Source of the DNA: Terrimesophilobacter mesophilus
GTDB taxonomy: Bacteria > Actinomycetota > Actinomycetes > Actinomycetales > Microbacteriaceae
Assembly (NCBI RefSeq): GCF_014200375.1
Contig: NZ_JACHBP010000001.1
Location: 2,349,889 to 2,413,888, forward strand
Length of the DNA stretch: 64,000 nt
Direction of reading: 5' to 3'
Position 1 is the stretch's first letter. Every line of letters begins with the position of its first letter. Below, in pieces: positions 60,015-64,000 of this stretch. The translations under genes and the position numbers were made by a program. The notes beneath the pieces were generated by a model. That model was given only the letters and a program-made list of their open reading frames with translations, was not told where the DNA came from and made no database searches.

Positions 60015-61387
60015 CGGACGCCGTCCTCTCCCGGCTGCGCGAAGCGCTCGGATCGGCTCTGTCCACCGACCCGTCCACGTTGGAGTCCACGCGTGCGGAC
60101 AAATCCGGCCACGTCTCGGCCACGGCGCCGCTCGCCATCGTGACCGCCGGGTCGATCGAGGACGTCCAGGCGACACTGCGCATCGCCAACGAGTTCCGGA
60201 TGCCCGTCGTCCCGCGCGGTGCCGGCACTGGTCTGGCCGGTGGTGCCGTCGGAGAGGCAGGCGAGATCGTGCTCTCGACGCTCGCCATGAACCGCGTGCT
60301 CGAGTTGTCGGTCGCCGACGAACTCGCCGTCGTCGAGCCCGGGATCCTCAACGGCGAGTTCAACGATTCGCTCCACGAGCACGGCCTCTGGTTCGCACCG
60401 GATCCGGCGAGCCGAGCGATCTCGACGATCGGCGGCAACATCGCCACGAACGCAGGCGGCCTGCTGTGCGCGAAGTATGGGGTCACCCGCGAGGCCGTTC
60501 TCGGTCTCAAAGTCGTACTCGCCGACGGCCGACTGCTCGACCTCGGCCACCGCAGCGTCAAGGGGGTGAGCGGGCTCGACCTCACCGCGCTCATGATCGG
60601 CTCCGAGGGCACCCTCGGTGTCATCGTCGAAGCGACGCTTCGGCTTCGCCCGCTGCCGCGCGGCACGGTCGCGACGATCGGCGCGTACTTCCCGGATATC
60701 GAGGCGGCTGCCACCGCATCCGCCGCGATCACGGCAGCCGGCCTCGCCCCCGCGGTCATGGAGTTGCTCGACGCCGCGTCTCTTCGCGCGATCGACGCGC
60801 ATCTCGGGTCGAACCTGTCGTCGCGCGGTACCGCATACCTCCTGGTGCAGACGGATGGGGTGGCGAGCGCGTCCGAGGCGGGCGAAGCACTCGCGATCAT
60901 CCGGTCGCTCGGCGGCGAGGCGGAACTCAGCACGGATGCCGCGGAGGGCGAGCGGCTGCTGGCGATCCGCCGCGCATTCCATCCTTCGCTCGAGGCGCAG
61001 GGGACAGTGCTCATCGAGGATGTCGCGGTGCCGCGCAGCATGCTGCCGGAGATGTTTCGCAGGATCGGCCTGCTCGAGCAGAAGTACCACATAGCGATCC
61101 CGACCGTCGCGCACGCGGGCGACGGCAACCTGCATCCCAACTTCCTCATCGACGGGCCCGCGACGGGCGGGCCGCCAGAGGTACCCGATCGCATCTGGGA
61201 GGCGGCGGGCGAGCTGTTCGCCGCCGCGCTCGCGCTCGGAGGTACGCTCACCGGTGAGCACGGTGTCGGCATCCTCAAACGGCGCTGGCTGGGCGACGAG
61301 CTCGGCGGCGACCAACTCGGACTCCAGCGCGAGATCAAGCGGTTGTTCGATCCGCAAGGGATACTGAACCCAGGCAAGGTTTTCTAG
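60011..61387 (+). CDS. FAD-linked oxidase (GlcD/D-lactate dehydrogenase family)
   Basis: 458-residue flavoprotein of the VAO/PCMH family. The FAD-binding PRGAGTGLAGGAVGEAGEIVLS is at residues about 71-92. ISTIGGNIATNAGGLLCAKYGVTREAVLGL follows, and LIGSEGTLGVIVEATL is in the middle. The C-terminal cap has HAGDGNLHPNF and LTGEHGVGILKRRWL, both characteristic of D-2-hydroxyacid dehydrogenases. The likely substrate is D-lactate, glycolate or a similar hydroxyacid. It is translationally coupled to the ribokinase. Confidence 0.9.
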   Translation: MTDAVLSRLREALGSALSTDPSTLESTRADKSGHVSATAPLAIVTAGSIEDVQATLRIANEFRMPVVPRGAGTGLAGGAVGEAGEIVLSTLAMNRVLELSVADELAVVEPGILNGEFNDSLHEHGLWFAPDPASRAISTIGGNIATNAGGLLCAKYGVTREAVLGLKVVLADGRLLDLGHRSVKGVSGLDLTALMIGSEGTLGVIVEATLRLRPLPRGTVATIGAYFPDIEAAATASAAITAAGLAPAVMELLDAASLRAIDAHLGSNLSSRGTAYLLVQTDGVASASEAGEALAIIRSLGGEAELSTDAAEGERLLAIRRAFHPSLEAQGTVLIEDVAVPRSMLPEMFRRIGLLEQKYHIAIPTVAHAGDGNLHPNFLIDGPATGGPPEVPDRIWEAAGELFAAALALGGTLTGEHGVGILKRRWLGDELGGDQLGLQREIKRLFDPQGILNPGKVF

Positions 61388-61407
61388 ACTCACGCGAAGG
61401 AGCGCAC

Positions 61408-62214
61408 ATGCACACCGACACTCTCGCCACGGTTCTTGCCATCACCGTCTCGGTGTGGTCGCTTGCGGTCCTTCTCCAGCTCGTCGATGTCGTGACCGGC
61501 CACCAGGTGAGGCGGGCAGGGCGGGCGGCGGGCACGCGCGACCGCGACCGCATTCTCGCCTGGACGATCGCCGTGTGCGCGATCGTGCTCGTCCTCGTCG
61601 TCCTCGGTGTCGACTCCGCGTCGAGGCTGCTCCTCGACCGTGGGGAGATCCTGTGGGGTGCTCTCCTCCTGGTCGCTCTCGTCGCGGCCGGCGCTATCAC
61701 CGCGCTGCTGGCCGCGCGCGCCCTTCGTCGGCCGCAGACCGGATACCAGGTATTCAGGGACGAATTGCGGGCGCAGACCGGTTCCCGCCTGGCCAAGGGG
61801 CGCCTCGCCGACTACCGCGCCTGGCTGACGGCGATCGATGCCCGCGCCAACGACGTTCGCCGACGGGTCATCCTGGGGCGATGGGTGAGGGCCATTCCGG
61901 TCGTCGTCGCCCTCGTTCTCCTGGTTGCCGCGATCTGGCTCGCGGCACTCGGGAAGCTCTCGGTGTGGGAGGTCGTGCTCGCGGTCGTCCCGGTCATCCT
62001 CAGCACGTGGCTGGCCGTGTGGGGAGCCCGTATCGCGCTCGCCAGGAATCTGGCCATTCACGCGGTGCATCAGAAGCAGCGCGCTGAGGCGATTCTCCTT
62101 CTCGAGGATCTCGATCGGAAGGCGCCCCGCAAGGTCGCGGGGCTGAGCGAACGCGTGTCGAGGGCACTCGCCATACTGCGGGAACAGCAGGGCCAGGAGA
62201 ACCGCCAGCACTGA
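61408..62214 (+). CDS. Membrane protein of unknown function
   Basis: 268-residue protein with about five hydrophobic helices: LATVLAITVSVWSLAVLLQLVDVV, ILAWTIAVCAIVLVLVVLGVD, WGALLLVALVAAGAITALLAARAL, VVVALVLLVAAIWLAALG and VVLAVVPVILSTWLAVWGARI. There is a charged central loop and a C-terminal, probably coiled-coil tail (KQRAEAILLLEDLDRKAP). No family is recognised. ATG 61408 follows GAAGGAG (61397-61403). It is on the same strand as the flavoprotein and the HelD-like gene. Confidence 0.78.
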   Translation: MHTDTLATVLAITVSVWSLAVLLQLVDVVTGHQVRRAGRAAGTRDRDRILAWTIAVCAIVLVLVVLGVDSASRLLLDRGEILWGALLLVALVAAGAITALLAARALRRPQTGYQVFRDELRAQTGSRLAKGRLADYRAWLTAIDARANDVRRRVILGRWVRAIPVVVALVLLVAAIWLAALGKLSVWEVVLAVVPVILSTWLAVWGARIALARNLAIHAVHQKQRAEAILLLEDLDRKAPRKVAGLSERVSRALAILREQQGQENRQH

Positions 62215-62285
62215 CCAGGCGGCGCGGGCCCTTCGTGTCGAAACCGATAGACTTGCATGTCCGAAAACAAGGGGTGTGAGCCTGG

Positions 62286-64000
62286 GTGCCATCGAGCGAG
62301 CTTGAGCGCGAGCGTGAGTATGTGGGGATGTTGTACCGGCGGCTGGACGAGCTCCAGCGCGAGACGGAGGAGCAACTCGCGAGCGTCCGGTCACAGGGTG
62401 TCGGCGGCGGCCACCAGGCTCGGAGCGAGCGGGACAGCTTCGCACGGCTCTATGAAGATCGCATCCTCCAGCTGAGAGACGTCGGGGAACGGCTCGCATT
62501 CGGTCGCATCTCGGTGGATGGGGACGACGGGGAACTCCTGCATCGGTACATCGGCCGGATCGGTCTTCGTGACTCGGAGCGCGTGCCCATCCTTCTCGAC
62601 TGGCGGGTGCCGCAGGCGAGCGCCTTCTACCAGGCGACGGCGAGAACTCCGATGGGGGCGAGGGCGCGACGCCACCTCATCTCGAGCGGCCGGAAGCTCG
62701 TCCGCATCGAGGACGAGGTCTTCGACCCCGAGCTCCTCGACGACGGCTCGCTGCAGTTGCAGGGCGAGGGAGCACTCCTCGCGGCGCTCACCGCCCAGCG
62801 AACCGGCCGCATGTCCGACATCGTCGCGACGATCCAGGCCGAACAGGACCGCATCATCCGCTCCGACCTCGGCGGCATCCTGGTCGTGCAGGGCGGGCCG
62901 GGAACCGGGAAGACCGCGGTGGCGCTGCATCGCGCCGCCTATCTTCTGTACTCGAACCGCGAGCGCCTGCGGTCGAGCGGTGTTCTCATCGTCGGGCCGT
63001 CGCGCTCATTCCTGAAGTACATCGAAGCCGTGCTGCCCTCTCTCGGCGAATCGGGCGTCGTTCTCGCGAGCGTGGGGCAGTTGTATCCCGGCGTCGAGGC
63101 GACTCAGGATGACCCGCCGAGCATCGCCCGCATCAAGGGACGCACGACCATGGCCTCCCTCCTCGCGCACGCGGTGGCGTCGCGCCAGCGTATTCCGGAC
63201 GCCCCGCAGCCGATCGAGGTCAACGGCGACACGATCATTCTCGAGCCGGAGACCGTGGCGTCCGCGATCCAGCGCGGCCGAGAGAGCGGCAAGACCTACA
63301 ACGAGGCGCGCGTCATCTTCGCCAAGGCGGCCGTCGCCTCGATCACGAGGACGCTCGCAGCCCAGCTCCGCGCTCAGGGCAACTCCCTCGACGAGTCCGA
63401 CCTCGCGATGCTGCGGGAAGACGTGCGGAGCGCGCAGGATGCTCGGGTGGCACTCAATACGGCGTGGCTGCCCCTCACGCCGGAGAAGCTGCTTCAGGAC
63501 CTCTATGCGAGACCGCACTGGCTCGCATCGCTCACGCCGGACTGGTCGGCGGCGGATCGCGAACTCCTCCGAAGGGACCGCACATCCCCCTTCACCATTT
63601 CGGACATCCCGCTGCTGGATGAAGCCGCAGAGCTTCTCGGCGAGGTGGCGACGGAGAACTCGGCTCTCAAGCGCGAGACCAGGCAGCAACGCCGTCGCGA
63701 CATCGAGAACGCGGAACGTGCCATCGAGAACATGGGCGTCAAGGGGATCGTCAGCGCAGAATCCCTCGCGTCCGGTTTCGCCGAGTTCGCGGATGCCGGC
63801 ACGACCGCCGAGCGCGCGGCTGCGGACCGGACCTGGGCGTTCGGTCACATCGTCGTGGACGAGGCCCAGGAACTGTCTCCCATGCAATGGAGGCTTCTCC
63901 TGCGCAGGGGACCGTCGAGATCGTTCACGATCGTCGGCGACATCGCGCAGGCCGCTGCCGTCTCCGCCGCCGAGACCTGGGAGCACGCGCTGATCCCGCT
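62286..64000 (+). CDS. HelD-like superfamily 1 helicase (C-terminus cut by window edge)
   Basis: The first 571 codons of a UvrD/HelD-type ATPase. The N-terminal coiled-coil (SSELEREREYVGMLYRRLDELQRETEEQL) is the arm HelD proteins push into RNA polymerase. A HelD-specific domain follows (SFARLYEDRILQLRDVGERLAFGRIS, LLDWRVPQASAFYQAT). Walker A is GGPGTGKTAVALHRAAYLL near residue 202, and the DEAQ box VVDEAQELSPMQWRLLLRR is near 524. Known HelD/HelR proteins release stalled or rifamycin-bound RNA polymerase. GTG 62286 lies after AAGGGGTGTGAG. The frame remains open at 64000. Confidence 0.87.
   Translation, partial: MPSSELEREREYVGMLYRRLDELQRETEEQLASVRSQGVGGGHQARSERDSFARLYEDRILQLRDVGERLAFGRISVDGDDGELLHRYIGRIGLRDSERVPILLDWRVPQASAFYQATARTPMGARARRHLISSGRKLVRIEDEVFDPELLDDGSLQLQGEGALLAALTAQRTGRMSDIVATIQAEQDRIIRSDLGGILVVQGGPGTGKTAVALHRAAYLLYSNRERLRSSGVLIVGPSRSFLKYIEAVLPSLGESGVVLASVGQLYPGVEATQDDPPSIARIKGRTTMASLLAHAVASRQRIPDAPQPIEVNGDTIILEPETVASAIQRGRESGKTYNEARVIFAKAAVASITRTLAAQLRAQGNSLDESDLAMLREDVRSAQDARVALNTAWLPLTPEKLLQDLYARPHWLASLTPDWSAADRELLRRDRTSPFTISDIPLLDEAAELLGEVATENSALKRETRQQRRRDIENAERAIENMGVKGIVSAESLASGFAEFADAGTTAERAAADRTWAFGHIVVDEAQELSPMQWRLLLRRGPSRSFTIVGDIAQAAAVSAAETWEHALIP

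Noticed and set aside
1..64000. CRISPR arrays, insertion sequences, integrases, tRNA and rRNA genes
   Set aside because: None could be recognised by reading both strands; the only tandem repeats are within coding sequences or the 15-base duplication.

Overview
This window comes from a high-GC actinobacterium, most likely a member of the Microbacteriaceae. The pointers are the GC-rich third codon positions, frequent GTG starts, many 4-base ATGA/GTGA gene overlaps, several DUF2510 membrane proteins, and the order nusA - ylxR - infB - rbfA ... truB - ribF. No rRNA, tRNA, CRISPR array, transposase or integrase was recognised. The first and last genes run off the window.

Left part (1-12 kb): an MFS exporter faces its ArsR-type regulator across a three-site operator. 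A dienelactone-hydrolase-like protein and a small Smr protein follow, then the 5-oxoprolinase operon pxpABC and a MOSC protein. A branched-chain-type 2-oxoacid dehydrogenase operon (E1alpha, E1beta, E2) sits below an Lrp/AsnC regulator, and proS comes next. Information-processing block (12-24 kb): nusA, ylxR, infB, rbfA, truB and ribF. A self-contained PadR / DUF1048 / ABC-2 exporter cassette lies between nusA and ylxR. mutY, a kinase-like protein with a damaged P-loop and a ketopantoate-reductase-type protein are interleaved before truB.

Middle (24-40 kb): a CynX-type MFS permease, a ROK sugar kinase and an SRPBCC protein. A deoxyribose/nucleoside-type operon follows: SorC regulator, deoC, a full-length aldehyde dehydrogenase and a truncated partner. 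Then come envelope or extracellular proteins (CAP-domain, glycerophosphodiesterase, SGNH hydrolase), an M20 peptidase, a metallophosphoesterase, and a SNF2-type helicase behind a hairpin-rich leader. After a DUF488 gene there is a 364-base gene-free stretch of lower GC that is packed with hairpins.

Right part (40-64 kb): three DUF2510 paralogues are scattered among a minus-strand run of pcp, DUF2510, ggt and glutathione peroxidase. Nearby are a stand-alone DarT-like ADP-ribosyltransferase homologue, a DUF898 protein, and a protein with a C-terminal HD domain resembling (p)ppGpp hydrolases. They are followed by a purine permease, a phosphate transporter with a small membrane partner, aspA, a methyltransferase, AlkA, a ribokinase, a GlcD-like flavoprotein and the start of a HelD-like helicase.

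Two themes recur. The first is pyroglutamate and gamma-glutamyl turnover: pcp and ggt release products that pxpABC can consume. The second is tight packing: many co-directional genes overlap by 4 bases, and four convergent pairs share a YTAG tetranucleotide holding both stop codons. The most notable unexplained items are the structured gap at 40.1-40.4 kb, the DarT homologue without an antitoxin next to it, the HD-domain fusion, and the ALDH pair that looks like a split ALDH16.
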